Of a DNA stretch of 64,000 bases, positions 43,248 through 55,544 are shown piece after piece. Source of the stretch: Annona cherimola. Its lineage: Eukaryota > Streptophyta > Magnoliopsida > Magnoliales > Annonaceae. How positions within the stretch are numbered: the stretch's first letter is position 1; every line of letters begins with the position of its first letter. The position numbers and the translations under genes were made by a program. The notes beneath the pieces were generated by a model. That model had not been told where the DNA came from. It made no database searches and saw nothing but the letters and a program-made list of their open reading frames with translations. The stretch covers positions 121,490,564 through 121,554,563 of the forward strand of contig CM059971.1 in NCBI GenBank assembly GCA_030490835.1, in the 5' to 3' direction.

Positions 43248-43259
43248 TCTGTGGCCGAA

Positions 43260-43599
43260 TGAAGCCTAAGCCTTATCCCAAATCTAAATATAATTATAGA
43301 TATATCCATGATGATGAGGCTGTGCGCATCTTTGGTTGGGCTTTCCTTAGCTTAATTTCTAGACTTTAGGGATGAAAATCGAGACGGATCGTACCGAATC
43401 AAGGTTTGTTCAACCCTCACCTTTTTAAAATAGGTCTCGGGTCAATATCGAGATGGCAAATTGGGTAAAAAATGCAGATTAAGTAAAATAATTATAAAAA
43501 TTTATACACATATAAAACATAAAGACTCATTTATAAAAAATTTACATATTATATGCTTCATTATTTTACTATTTAAAAAAGTAAACATTATTACCAAGA
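43260..43599. other. Spacer with one hAT-like end
   Basis: TAGGGATGAAAATCGAGACGG at about 43370 reads like a hAT terminus followed by GGTCTCGGGTC-type subterminal sequence. No partner end is visible. Otherwise empty. Confidence 0.35.
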
Positions 43600-43849
43600 G
43601 AGTGTTTGTTTATCCCAAAAACCTTTCAACTTAAAACTTTTCAATTTAAAATTTTCACTTTTTCTTATCAATTACTCTACTTTTTAATATTTTTGCACAG
43701 CTATACATACATTTAATCTATCTATTTTAACTTTATTCTCTTTACTCCGAATTATTACTTTTACCATATCACATCATTTCCTTCTATTCCAAAAACTTTT
43801 ACAATAAAAAAATTTTCAATAAAAGTTCTCTCACTTCCCAAATACACGC
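43600..43849. mobile_element. Tourist-like MITE
   Basis: Left end GAGTGTTTGTTTATCCC, right end TTCCCAAATACACGC, with the family interior (CATTTAATCTATCTATTTTAACTTTATTC). Target duplication not clear. Confidence 0.7.
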
Positions 43850-43904
43850 TAAACAAAACATTAGTAAATATAATATATCTTCATTAAAATAGGTTAATAA
43901 AATA

Positions 43905-44320
43905 GATAAATGATCATGTTAACCCGAGCTAAGCAAATGCCCCACTTAGCTCATCTAAAAAAACTCATTTACAATTTTTTTTACTTTTTTCTTCACACAT
44001 TTGTTTGTCTAAGTGTTTTTTAGGCAATAAGTATATTTAATATATAGACCAACTTTTACCATTTTTAGATATGCATATTTTTTTTTTGAGATTTTTAAAC
44101 ATCCATTTGTGTATATGTACTCAAAATATCCCTATTTTTAAAAAAATCTAAAAATATAGATACGTATATTCAAAAATGATAAAACTTAGTCTATATGTTA
44201 AATACACTTAGAGAAACAAAGTGTATGAAGAAAAAAGTAAAAAAAAATTATTATAAATGAATTTTTTAAGGTGGGCTAAGAAGAACATTTGTTTAGTCTG
44301 GGCTAACAGAATCATTTATC
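43905..44320. mobile_element. Palindromic MULE-like MITE, second subfamily, 9-bp duplication
   Basis: Left end GATAAATGATCATGTTAACCC, right end (reversed) GATAAATGATTCTGTTAGCCC. AATAAAATA flanks it at 43896-43904 and 44321-44329. The arms include GAGCTAAGCAAATGCCCCACTTAGC and the hairpin around TATATAGACCAACTTTTACC. Related copies lie at 56085 and 61640. Confidence 0.92.
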
Positions 44321-44329
44321 AATAAAATA

Positions 44330-45742
44330 TACTTCATTCAGTATGAATTTTGGCATTTATAAAAATATTGTTCTAATGTAATAGTATTTTTTGCGAGAGT
44401 TTCCAAAATGATGAAAAACTACAATTATACATAAGAATTATATAAATATATATATGCATGTCTCTTATTGATTCTTATTTATTAATATAATTAATAATAA
44501 GTGACATGAGGATTTTGAAAGAAAAAGAAAATAAGATCAAACATATGCTTATAATTACAATAAACAAATATATAGGGGTGGGTCAAAATTCTTCGGATCG
44601 GAACATGGTTGATCTATTCCAACATTATTTTGAATTCGAACCAAAATTTCTGACCACCCAATACCAGGTTTTAAAAAATTGTCAGTTTATGGATGAGTCA
44701 GGGGTGGGTCATTAGTCAAATCACCCTAGGTCTCACCCTTAATCTCTGGCTCCTTGGAATTTTAGATAAATACCGTTGGCAACTCAGTTTCTTCTTGACG
44801 AAATTGGGCCTGTTGAGAACTACCTTCATCGCACGGGTAGCTGATAGAGTGAAAGTGTTTATTTGGGCTACCAAATTAAGTGCCCGCGTAAATGACATTA
44901 AAGATGACTTTCATGGAGGAGGCAATAAAGCATAATCAGTGTAGCCAAAACCCAAACCCAAATTCAACTCCTCACCAGATCGAATCCATTTGGGCTACCA
45001 AATTGATTGCCCAGGCAAGTGATATCAAAGATGAGTTGACGGAGGCGGCAATATGGTATCATCAGCCAAGACAAAAGCCCATGGAGTGAAAACGGAATAA
45101 TAACAGGGCAATTCAAAAAAGTCAACATCATTAATTACCTAACCACCTTTTTTTACGTTTTTGCCCCTGTGTCCTATCATTTCTCATATTTTCTTTCTTT
45201 TTTTAATTCAAGTATGTATGTTTAAGTCATCTAATATTACAAATCAATATATGTTTAATCTTCACAACACAAAGAAACCAAATAATAAGCTCCTGAAGGG
45301 ACCAAATAATACCCTTAACCACTAATGGGACGAGTCACATCCCGGCTTGAAAAACTGCTGGATCAACGATTTGAACCAACGTCTCTCTAGAGCGAGAAGA
45401 CATCAGTACCACGGCAGCACACCCGTCGTGGCAACATTTCTCATATTTTTGCATGCCTTATCATTCGGTAATGAAGTTAGATGATGGGATAGTGAGCGCT
45501 GGGAGTGGAAAAAAATATTTTGAAAAATGTGTAAATGATTGATAAGATAGGATAAAGTTGAAAATAAATAGAATAATTGTGAAAAAATTATTAAAATATA
45601 TGGATAAAGTTGAAAAAAGTATAATTGTTAGATATTTAAGATATCACATTATTTATAAAAAAAAAATGTGTGAGAGAAGAAGAAAATCATGAAATGATTA
45701 CCAAACATGGTCCATTTTTACTTTATTCTCACTTTACAATTA
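44330..45742. other. Intergenic with a short tandem repeat and a SINE-like patch
   Basis: At 44790-45065 a unit containing TTTGGGCTACCAAATT occurs twice, 127 bp apart, with TGCCC and GATATCAAAGATGA-type continuations. At 45340-45440 the minus strand has GGTTCAAATCG and GTGGTACTGATG, which could be Pol III box remnants of a SINE. AT-rich MITE-like sequence fills 45480-45660. No gene. Confidence 0.4.
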
Positions 45743-45983
45743 GGGCATATTTAGTGGAGGCTACAACTTTTCACTTTTCACAATCATCTTATTTTCAAAT
45801 AAATTTTTCACATAATCTTATACAATTATCCTACTTTTCAATTCTTTCTATGCATACACAATTAACCTATCTATTTTAGTCTCATTATCTTTACTCGCCA
45901 TCATTATCTTTATCATATCGTATTATTTTCTTCTATTTCAAAAACTTTTTATTCACAAATTTTATTACTTCCCAAGAACACTC
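45743..45983. mobile_element. Tourist-like MITE, 241 bp, TTA duplication
   Basis: Left end GGGCATATTTAGTGGAGG, right end CCCAAGAACACTC, with TTA at 45740-45742 and 45984-45986. Family interior present. Confidence 0.85.
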
Positions 45984-46041
45984 TTATTATACTCATTCCA
46001 TTCCCACCATCTTACTCCTCACCAAATCAAATCCATTTTTG

Positions 46042-46045
<4 letters not shown>

Positions 46046-46076
<31 letters not shown>

Positions 46077-47199
46077 AGAGATCATTTTCCAAGGATTCGA
46101 TTGAACTTCTCCATAACACGAATGTAATACATAGACAGAAGAAAAAGAAAACAGCAAATAAGGGTAAATATATGTTAAATAATAAACATAAGTAAATGCA
46201 GTTATACAGCTTTTCTCTTTGCTTTGAACGATAAAAGCTGCAAAATAACATTTACGTCTATCATCAATATTCAAAATCTACTGTTCCTTCCTTTTAAAAA
46301 AAAAAGAAGAAGAATGAACTGTTCCAAAATGGAAAACCTCGAATACGTTTCCTAGATCGCTTAATCATTTGAAGTCAAAAAACCCCACCATGGATTCCTG
46401 GAATCCTATCTCGATCCAAATCGTATTACTGCTCACACGATGCATGCAATTGGTCGTTGGTTCAGTTTCGAAGATGAATGCAGCTATCTGTCAGGACTGA
46501 GGAAAGAAAAATGAGGCTGTCTAATCTCAGACTAAGGTGGACATACATCAACGCCTATTTTCTGCGGTTTCCTAATCGGTGCCTTGGTATGGTTGGCGCA
46601 AAACTGCAGTTTGTCATCTATGGCGCTCCATGCCACAGTCCATTTCTTGGAACCACATCTCAAACATCAACTGGAAAAAATAAAAAACCAAAACTCAAAA
46701 AAGTAGTTAAACCATCACTGGCCTTCCTCAGCTCCCCAACCACCCAGCATGACATATCCACCCCATCCAGTATGTTAATGATTCAACTTCTCATATGATA
46801 TATGATGGTTTATTATTATCCTACCATCACCGCTGTCCAAGCCTGTTTTCAACTAATTGGGCCCCGTCTGTCATAGCATACAATGTAAGTTCTGCTGGTT
46901 AGCAATCTGGCTGAGATGGTTTCAGTTGATCTGATGACCAATAAATCATACCCACCAAGATGTCTGACTAAATCAAAACTTTGGCTTGGGCCAGCAATAT
47001 CCAGGAGTCTATCCAAAGTCCAAACAGGAGAATCCACAACGAAGCCTCTAATTTATGCATTAGAGAAATGAGCGTGTAACATCGTACGCATGGAGGATGA
47101 ACACACACCATTAAAATAGTGGAAATGAAATTAAAAACCTACAAAAGTAAAGTACTAATTATGCAAATCATGAAAGAACCAACTTACCAAAGGAATTCT
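46046..47199. other. Poly-T tract and downstream region of the CorA-like gene
   Basis: A run of about 30 T lies near 46046-46075. From 46320 the sequence is non-repetitive and somewhat GC-richer. It may include the 3' untranslated region of the CorA-like gene, whose stop is at 47200. Short frames on both strands (near 46478 and 46849) have no domain. Confidence 0.4.
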
Positions 47200-50100
47200 C
47201 TATGGGATGAGAATGTAATCTGAATCTGAGGGAAGCATATCATGAGCAGTTGGAGGCATATTTTGTCGAGAAACTGCTTGTCGGACCTTCGCATGTTGTT
47301 CTGCATCATGCTGGAACATTGACACCAGCTTCTGGAGCTCTAACTTTCTGACTTCAACCTGCTCTTCTGTAATAGGTTTTTTCAGACCAAGATATATCAA
47401 TCCTAGCCCAATCAAGACAGCTCCAATGAAAAAGAGAACACCAGTAAAAAGACCAAATGCATATGGAGTATTCTGAGCTCCAGGTATTCCATCAACATTA
47501 ATCCCAAAGAGACCAGTAATGATGGTAAGGACAAGACCCCCGCCTCCAAAAACAGCTAAGTTGTGTGTCACCCGGAGGCTTCTATCCTGGGAGCAACATC
47601 CATAGAAAAAACAGGTTATCAAATGCATTAGGCATCACTAGAATTTGGATTTCTAAGATGTTCTTTTGATAACTTAGTTATGCTTGCAAAGTAACACCAG
47701 ATAGATGTGAAGATTGCATGCACTGTAATAATATACCCAAGTTTGTTGGCAGCATCATCAACATCAAACCCTTGTCCCAACTAATTGGAATTGGTTATGT
47801 GAATCCTCTTGCCATTCAATTCCATGACATAAATCACTAAATTTTGAACCCAAAATGGCTCTAACAGCATGTGAAAAAGCATAGCACTAGCATGCATCTG
47901 GTACAAAGATTATGGGTGAAAATTTGAATAAGTCATACAGGGCAAAGTCGATCCAACCCTAACCCTATTTTAAAACCTCCTCCATAACCTCGTATTTTAT
48001 ATCAGGTTGGTTCAAGGTCGCCTTGAGCCTCAACTTACCTCAATAGGTCTTCGGTCAAACATCAAGTTACCTCGAGTTCGTGATTTAGGTTGAAAATTAA
48101 AATCAAGTGTGATAATTTTAAGAATTTGCACACCTATTGAATATAAAGTCATATCTATATTAAGGTTGAATGCTTCAATATATTACTAATTAGTGAAAAT
48201 AAAGCACCATTAGATAGTGTGACAAATTTATCGAAACAAGTTAACAAAGAATATTTCCTTAAAAATTCCATTTACAACTTGAAGTAGTAATCTGAGTAGA
48301 AAATTCAGGTCAATTTTGAAATTTTCGGTATCTTAAATTCTTGCTTAGTCTAAATTAAATGAATATATGTGGGGTCTCAGGTCTATTCAGGTTGGGACAT
48401 GGTTGACCCTCTTCGAATTTGGGTGAAGAAGTTCAACCCATTCCTATCCGAGGTTATGAAACACTAGTTGAACCGAGTCAAAACGGGTAGGATGAGGCAG
48501 ATCATAGGTTAACCCAGCCGAATTTTCACCCTAACAAAGATTCACATGGATGATGCATGAACGCATGAAGGACAGCCAGGAGAAAAAAGAAATCAGGCAT
48601 GAACAAAATGCATAGTGGTACGCAATCATATACTTAACCTAGTTATCAAGACACTAATGACAAGAAAACATTAAATGTTACCACCTCATTGTGGTGTGAC
48701 AAATGCACTAAATTTTGAATCCAAGAAGGTTCTATCATGCGAAAAAGCATAGAACTTGCATGCATCCACTCAAGGATATACACAGATAGGGCATGAATGC
48801 ATGAAGGGCAGACAGGAGAAAAAATAAATCAGGTACGAAGAAATACATACTAGCATGCAATATTGTACTTGACCTAATTATCAAGAGAGAGATGACAAGA
48901 AAACATTAAATGTTACCTCACTGTGGTGCGACAAATGAAGTGTAGATCTAGACATGTCTACCAAGTAACATTACACGCAAACCTGAAGCCATGCACGGAC
49001 TGTGCTCTGCATGACATCTTGAATGGTAAACAAGCGATCACGGACAGCTTCTTGTTCCTCTATCATTTCCCTCGTGCTCTTCCTTATTCCCTCCAACAGA
49101 CTTCTTGTAGCAACACCTTTCAAATGCTGAAGAAGCTCAAACACAATCTCCTCTCTAGCATGTAGGGACCATTTTACCCTGATCACCTGCAAAATTGTCC
49201 TCATCAATCAATATACTAATCATGCAGATCCAACTAGGAAAAACTCTAGCAAATTTTTTTATTGTTCAAATTAAAATCCAAATGCAACAGGTGAAAATCG
49301 TTTTAATTAACTAAATTAAGGAAATCACCATGCCAACGTAATTTCCTTCAATAAGAATAGAAATTTGAACAAAGAAAAAATGGAAATAAAATTTTTGACC
49401 TGTGTTGACAATCTTCTGATTTCTTGATTCAAAATCACACTCAATAGAGTCAAATCCTCCTGATTCCTCCTGTTCATAAGTAACAAAATCGTTACCATGC
49501 ACATTTGTCATAGAAGAAGATGCAAACACTGTCATGTCTAATAATGAATGGCGTCTAGTACCTGTGCACAAACTTCAACTCGACTTCATCTGCAGCCCCA
49601 AATATGTATTTCCGAAACAATCTAAAGCAATTAAGAAATATGATAAGTGGAAAGAGATGGTGTAACCAGCTTATGGTGTAATGACACGAATTATGAGGCA
49701 TGAGTGAAACAACTAAACAAAAAGTAAGTACATCACTATACATTATCACACTGAAAATAAAACTGTAGCTCGAGGATTAACAACTTTTTTTTAAAAAAAA
49801 AATACATTTAAAAATCACAACAGCAGGTTTGAGATAAACACTCCCCTCCTCAACACCCCTCCCCTTCCCCCCACCAAAAAAACCCCGCAAAAGAGACTCG
49901 CCACAGTTATGGATGTGAAAGAGAGTAATTTCATCATAGTTGAGATTCGGCCTCATATGCTTGCTATGATCCCCACAGAATCAAAATTAATTAACCGATC
50001 GACCTTAGAGCAATTAGAAATTGGCACTGGGCATATTCAATCACCTGTCATCCCAGCGGGAGAGGCGGCAAGCTAGATGTGCTATGACTTCATGAACATG

Positions 50101-53100
50101 TTTTGGAGCTCTACTACCACCAGAAAGAAGAAGTTCCTAGACAAAAATCATTCCATTTAAAATACAAATCAAAACAAAGGATTCCATGTCATCCAGGTTT
50201 AAAAATTTATCAAATTCACCTCAATGAAGAAAAAATAACACATATCAGGCCTGTTTTCATTGACGTAACTGTTTCAAACGAAAGACAGGAAAGTGAGTTC
50301 ACTTGATTTGACAATTCTGTTGTATGACACAGAACAGGAGGGCACCCATTTCCCTACTTCAGCAATGGGAACAAACTTTTTTTTTTTTTTTTTCCTTTCT
50401 TCGAAAGCCTGATTATAGGAAGTATGTTGTATGACAAAACTGGAGGGCACCCATTTCCCTCCTTCAGCAATGGGAACAAAAGTTTTCTTTTTTTCTTTTT
50501 CAAATACCTGGTAATAGGAAGAATGCTTTGCTCTGATCATCATCATAAGCAGTTTGCCACCTATGTAAGATGTTAATAGCAAGATTGGAGAAGAATCTTA
50601 AGCCTTATAATCCGAGTGTCTCCCAGCTAACTGGGTCAGCTACAAGAGAGATGGATTATGCCATACAGATTCAGCATGCACCATTTAAATTAAAATCATC
50701 ATCTTCGTGTCTTATCTAACTACATGTTTCATAATATTAAGTTCCTGCAAGTCCATCCACTTATCATTGTATGCCTCTGCCTCTTCTTATCCAGGGTGAG
50801 GGAGTCAAAGAGAAAAGTGGAAGTGAGGATTATGCTAGGCAGTTAATCACTTTCCTAATGCTTGAAAGTCAGCCAATTGGGTTGTCAGGTGGGTTTGGTT
50901 TCCTGTATCTGCACATTTTCCTCTAACCAAAACGGCCCCACCCATGAATGTGGGCATAGCCTAGTTGGTTTCACACACTGGCTTATGTGCAAGAGATCTA
51001 GGGTTCAACCCTGACAAGTTCATCTCCCCTCAATGTAATAATAACAAAAATTAAAAAAAAAATCTCGCCCCAAACATCTTTGAAGGTTTGTGAACACACC
51101 TGAACTTCAGTGATACCCAACACATTTATATTTGCTGGAGATCCTTTTATGTGAAATGAGGTAATTAGGAAATTTTGAGCTTGCCAGGATCGAAGCACGA
51201 TGGGGGTGTCATCCTCATCAGTAAATGGATCACCAGCTGATTGACCCAGGAGTTCAAACAGTAGGCCTCCTGCGACTCTAACAGGGACCTGAACAAAGAA
51301 AGAAATAGTTTGGCCAACTTGTCAAACATATACCATCCCCTCCTAACACATGATGAGAAGCCAAATAATTGCCACAGTTATGCCATACATGGAAAGTAAA
51401 TCACGAATATCAAAATAGACAGAAAACTAGACTGAACAACGTGTGCATACCATCTCTTAGGAAGAAAACCATTACACGAACATAATCCACAAAGAAGATA
51501 ATTATTTTTTTTTTATTAAAAAAAAAAGCGACCTATAGAAGAACAAGAATAAATTTCCTTTCATGAAATAACATTAAACAAAGCATGCAGCCAACAGAAA
51601 AAGTCTCTTTCTCAATAAAGCATGCAATAACATTAAACTAACCAGTGGTCTCCCTACTTTGACACATTATAATGTTTGTAATAATTGAAATGAAATGTGT
51701 TAATTAGTCAATTGATGATGAGTTCGCTGACTTAGCCATTAATTGTTGACCTTTGACCAAGCGATTTGTGGGTCGAGAAAAAAGGGAAAGGTTAAAACTT
51801 GTTGAGCTAGACCCAGTAAACCCAATTAGACTTAGTAGATTGAATGAAATAATTTAAATATGAGATTTAACTAAACAACTAATGGTACTCAGACAATTAA
51901 GCTCATGAGCTCTTGATAGAGCGGTCTTGGGTTCAAGTCTCAAATAAATTTGAAATTTAAAAAAGTAGGTTGCATCATTCACCTGGGATACCATGATGTT
52001 TGGAAATTTTGCATTTTGGTCCCTCAATGAGTTTTGCAGACCCTCTACCTAAAAGAAAATTTGCAAATTCATTCATTGAAAAAATTACTAGAAAGCCCCT
52101 ATCCACTTCACATTGCGCCTAGGTTGACACTAAGTCGAGCACAAAGTTGGAGCACGGGCCTAGTGCTAGGAGAGCCCAATGGACAAGCCTAGCAAGCAAG
52201 ATGCCAGAGACAACAACCGGCAGCAAGTGGCAGTAGTGGCAGCTGGCACAATAGCATAATCCAGTGCTTCAGGGGCACGCCCAGAGTTGTCAACCTGAGC
52301 AACGAACCGTACCAAGGCCCAGCCAAACAGATTGTCAATGCCAATCTAGAGATGTTGTCGGAGGTGTCCTGTGGGACACATGGCATAATCTTGTGCGTTG
52401 AATTTTGACGCTTTATAATTGAGTTCTCGAGGTCTGATTGACGCGATTCAAGAGTCGATGCCTATATGTTTTTGACATTCTGAGTTCAATGGAATGGTCT
52501 AATTGACCTAATGAGGCATAGAAATATAAGCTTGACAGGCTTAAGGATGTATTCTTAAGGATCTAGGATGCCAAGTCATTAAGGTGGTCCAACATATCAA
52601 GAAATGATGATTTCTAAGCAATGGGTGTGTAGGAATTGAGCTATGAGATGGATAAGTAGACAAATGGACGTGTGTATTAGAGGGAATTTTACTATTTAAT
52701 TAGTACCTTAATTACATTGTAGGCCCATTTACTGAGGTTTTTTTTATATAAAAAACTTATCCTTAACTTCCATTTTTTTTTTTAAAGGATACGAGGTATA
52801 AATGGCTGATAGTGTTTCTCTGTGTTAAGATGTTGGGAACGTTAGCATGAAAATATTTCATTTATCTGAACCATGGCTATAATTTATTATGTTCCGTGGA
52901 CCAATGTAATAAGTTCATTTTTTGGAAATTATATTCATGTCATTGCAATGCAAGTTTACTAATTGGATCTCACGGTTACATTCATTGTATGGAATAATTC
53001 CGAGGTTAACATTCCAGCTTAAGATTAGGGTGAAGGCTTTGATTGTGAGTTTAGGCTGTTATAATCTCTGATGAAAATAATATAGCAGAACGATAGAATG

Positions 53101-54081
53101 TGAATCATAGAGCACGCATCAGTTAGATACAATAAGGATTAGGTGTTAATATAGCATGCATCAGTTAGATACAATAAGGATTAGGTGTTGCTAGTGGAGA
53201 ATGCAACAAGACAGAAAGTCACAAGAAAGCACAAGCAAGCATACTAATGAAAAGAATGCTATATGTAAGAAAATTCAAATCTTAATTTCTAAGCAAAATA
53301 ATGTTAATCGGCAAAGAACATGACCAACAAAAGCAAGAAAGAAAATCACCTCATAAAGCAGGTGTTTCATGCGCTCACTAATCAACCGACTTTCATCTCT
53401 CAGAGCAATACTGATGGCAGGGTGTAACCACTGAGCATTACTTAACCACCCCTCAACTGTAGGATGACCTGGAGCTACATGGCACCACCATGTAGGCCCT
53501 GCTGGTCTTTCCCAGTAAGGAGCTGCTACATCTGCAACAGTGAGATCATCTTCATTATCAGCAAACTCCATCGGCTGTGAGCCCCAGCTGGCATCAACTT
53601 GTACTTTTTGGACAAGTTCTGAAATTCTGGCCCATCCAATTGGAACCCAATGGCTTTCAGGAAAGTGATCAACACGTTGAGAACTTTCAGAGAAACAACT
53701 GTAATTGTCTTTACGATCATCCAAATGAGAAGCATCATCAGTTTCAAAAATGGCTGGAGCAGTGTTTAGTTCTGCAGAGAATGTGGAATCCAACAGGCCA
53801 TACTCATTCATACTTTTGATGGCAGCATTATTGGTTTGCTCAGATCTCAGAACAGGTTTTCTTGAAATTGAACTTTCCCGCTGTTGAAGGCTATGAGGTT
53901 TTGAAGTAGATTTAGATTGGCTTGTCTTCCTGCCTCCTCGAACAAATTCAAACGCACAAATAAGCCCATCCTTCCAGAGTTCACTACTGGGAATGTTATC
54001 TTTTCCAAAATGAATTCTATGGTTATCTTGCTTTCTCATCTTGTCACTTCCCGGAGTTGAAAGTTCATTGGTTTCACTCAT
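47200..54081 (-). CDS. CorA-like magnesium transporter family protein (At2g42950/At1g29820 type)
   Basis: Seven coding exons on the minus strand: 54081-53350, 51288-51100, 50136-50045, 49621-49562, 49469-49400, 49186-48983 and 47586-47200. The phases (0,0,2,2,0,0) fit and give about 577 residues. The N-terminal 240 residues are hydrophilic and family-specific (VPIGWARISELVQKVQVDASW, GPTWWCHVAPGH). The middle is the CorA stalk (RNQEDLTLLSVILNQEIRRL, KSTREMIEEQEAVRDRLFTI). The C-terminus has two membrane helices: LAVFGGGGLVLTIITGLFG, then GLFTGVLFFIGAVLIGLGL. The signature loop after the first helix is GIN (FGINVDGIPG) in place of the GMN of canonical CorA/MRS2, as in this plant subgroup. It probably forms a membrane oligomer, but Mg2+ transport is unproven for the group. 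The start MSETNELS lies just after a probable acceptor (ATTATTACAG), so a 5' UTR exon likely sits near 54770-54980. Confidence 0.92.
47835..48944 (-). repeat. 239-bp intronic tandem duplication, first copy split by a hAT
   Basis: CACTAAATTTTGAACCCAAAATGG (47835) and CACTAAATTTTGAATCCAAGAAGG (48706) begin two copies of the same sequence, which share GAAAAAGCATAG, CATGAAGG(A/G)CAG and GACAAGAAAACATTAAATGTTACC. Removing the hAT and one 8-bp duplication leaves a period of about 239 bp. It lies in the last intron of the CorA-like gene. Confidence 0.85.
47911..48534. mobile_element. Non-autonomous hAT element, 624 bp, in the CorA-like gene
   Basis: Left end TATGGGTGAAAATTTG, right end (reversed) TAGGGTGAAAATTCGG. 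ACAAAGAT flanks it at 47903-47910 and 48535-48542. Contains ACCCTAACCC, GGTCGCC and CGAGTTCG-type subterminal sequence. No transposase. It sits in the last intron. Confidence 0.9.
50319..50530. repeat. 106-bp tandem duplication in an intron of the CorA-like gene
   Basis: TGTTGTATGACA...GGAGGGCACCCATTTCCCT and AGCAATGGGAACAAA appear at 50319 and again at 50425, each followed by a T-rich tract. Low divergence between copies. Confidence 0.85.
50950..51061 (+). mobile_element. Short tRNA-derived SINE
   Basis: An A-box-like TAGCCTAGTTGG (50957-50968) and a B-box-like GGGTTCAACCC (51001-51011), 32 bases apart, are followed by an A-rich tail at 51045-51061. The GGGTTCAACCC palindrome is the T-loop half of a tRNA. 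A target duplication is not convincing (CGGCCCCA against CGCCCCAA). It lies in antisense orientation within an intron of the CorA-like gene. It is too diverged to be a functional tRNA. Confidence 0.55.
51289..53349 (-). other. Intron 1 of the CorA-like coding region
   Basis: About 2 kb between coding exons 1 and 2. It holds a T-rich tract near 51506, a tRNA-like patch (CTCATGAGCTCTTGATAGAGC, then GGGTTCAAGTCTC) near 51900 that may be a SINE remnant, and a 42-bp tandem repeat (GCATCAGTTAGATACAATAAGG at 53116 and 53158). No independent gene seen. Confidence 0.6.
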
Positions 54082-54968
54082 TCTGCTTTCGCCTGTAATA
54101 ATCATTTTTAAAAAATAATAAATCTACAATCATCCTTAGGCATTCATATACCCAAAAAATGCCACGAAAGCTTCCATGAGCAAGTCAACATTTAATTTGG
54201 ACTAGGAAGTAGGAACTTCCAGAAGCCCCGATCATGAAAATGAAAATTTCAGCCTTGGGATGTAGATGGTGTACCAAATAATTTTAAAATAAATCAATTG
54301 GAAAAGAATAACCCTAAGATGCTTTTTTTTTTATGTAGCAATAGATATTTACGTTTCACGATTGACATGAATCAATCAATCCATTCGATAAATTACCGTC
54401 CGGATGCTTCCAACTCAAAGAATATAGCTCGACTCGCTGAAACCTATCAGATATTTGACGGAATTGTAGTGTTCTTGCAACTTCGTCAGCAAGTGTAGAG
54501 AAAAGATACACAATGCAGTCCGTTATAATCCGTCATAGGCATGAAGCACCGAAGTGGGTCGTGTCAAATACCACAAAATTTCATGGAGATTTTGGACAAT
54601 ACTTCGCGACATTTGGGCATGCGAATCCACAGGAATACCGACAAAATCTAATTCAGTAAAAGCACACCAGAAAGAGAGAAATACTCGTCTTCTAGAAGCC
54701 GATTCAACGACGAGTCATGCAGAGCTCCAGGTTTACAGGGAAGCGTTCGCCGAAAGTAAGGTAAAAACACCCCCAAAATGCTTTAGAAAGAAGAAAGCTT
54801 GGGAGATGGCGGCATCAACATCCATCAAGACGATCAAAAGTCGAATGCAAAAATTCAAAAAGACGGAGACTGCTGTATAAAAATTCGAGGAATTCAATAG
54901 TGAAAGAAAAAGAGGTGAAAATATCCATCGCCAAAACGGGCAATTTACCGAAATAGAATACGAATTTA
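54082..54968 (-). promoter_or_regulatory. Upstream region and probable 5' UTR exon/intron of the CorA-like gene
   Basis: The acceptor-like TTATTACAG just before the start codon implies a 5' UTR intron. The first exon likely lies near 54770-54980 on the minus strand. A 108-codon plus frame at 54554 has no domain and is probably incidental. Confidence 0.35.
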
Positions 54969-55231
54969 TTGGGTGCACCCGTTGCATACAACCATTTTTT
55001 TTAATTTTTTTTGAAAATTTTTTTACTCACCTGTTAATCTTAGTGTATTCAACATTAGTATTAATTTTTACCAATTTCGGAGATTTTTAAATATTTTTTT
55101 AAATTTTTAAAAATTAATAATATTTTTAATAATTTAACCATTATATTAAAAAAAAATTAAAAATTAAAAAAAACAGGTGGAGTATACCCGGCTGCATTGA
55201 GCTCAAAACACTGAAGCACAGGATTGCAACC
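54969..55231. mobile_element. Palindromic MULE-like MITE, eroded copy
   Basis: CGAATTTA flanks it at 54961-54968 and 55232-55239. The left end has GGGTGCACCCGTTGCATAC, and the arm CTGTTAATCTTAGTGTATTCAAC is typical. The right arm has lost much of its mirror. It lies directly upstream of the CorA-like gene. Confidence 0.75.
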
Positions 55232-55239
55232 CGAATTTA

Positions 55240-55544
55240 CTATCCCGTTCCGACGCCTGGGCTTCGAATTTTCTTTTTTTCTTTTCATTACTGTTCGAGA
55301 TCTGTTCGAGCAGATTTTCCTTTTTTCTCAAATGACTGCGATAAATTCCTAGTTACTTGCAACGGTACGATTGTTAAAATGTTTTTCTTAAAAAAGGGAA
55401 AAAAACAATTATCACCCGTGTAAAAAAAATTTCACTCCTCCCCACCATATGGTTTAGAATTTTAACTCCCTAGTTAACCTTAATTTTCAATTATTATCTT
55501 TATGTTTTAATCAACATTCACATCGTTTTATACTCTGGGTTTTT
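55240..55544. other. Spacer, no gene
   Basis: T-rich and A-rich tracts with no frame or repeat that I can assign. Confidence 0.5.

Noticed and set aside
46046..46075. Poly-T tract as a retroposon tail
   Set aside because: No head, boxes or target duplication beside it; treated as a simple repeat.
51880..51945. tRNA-like sequence with GGGTTCAAGTCTC
   Set aside because: It lacks a foldable acceptor stem and a complete A box; better read as a SINE remnant or chance.
54554..54880. 108-codon plus frame ending in a Lys-rich tail
   Set aside because: No domain; it lies opposite the probable 5' UTR of the CorA-like gene.
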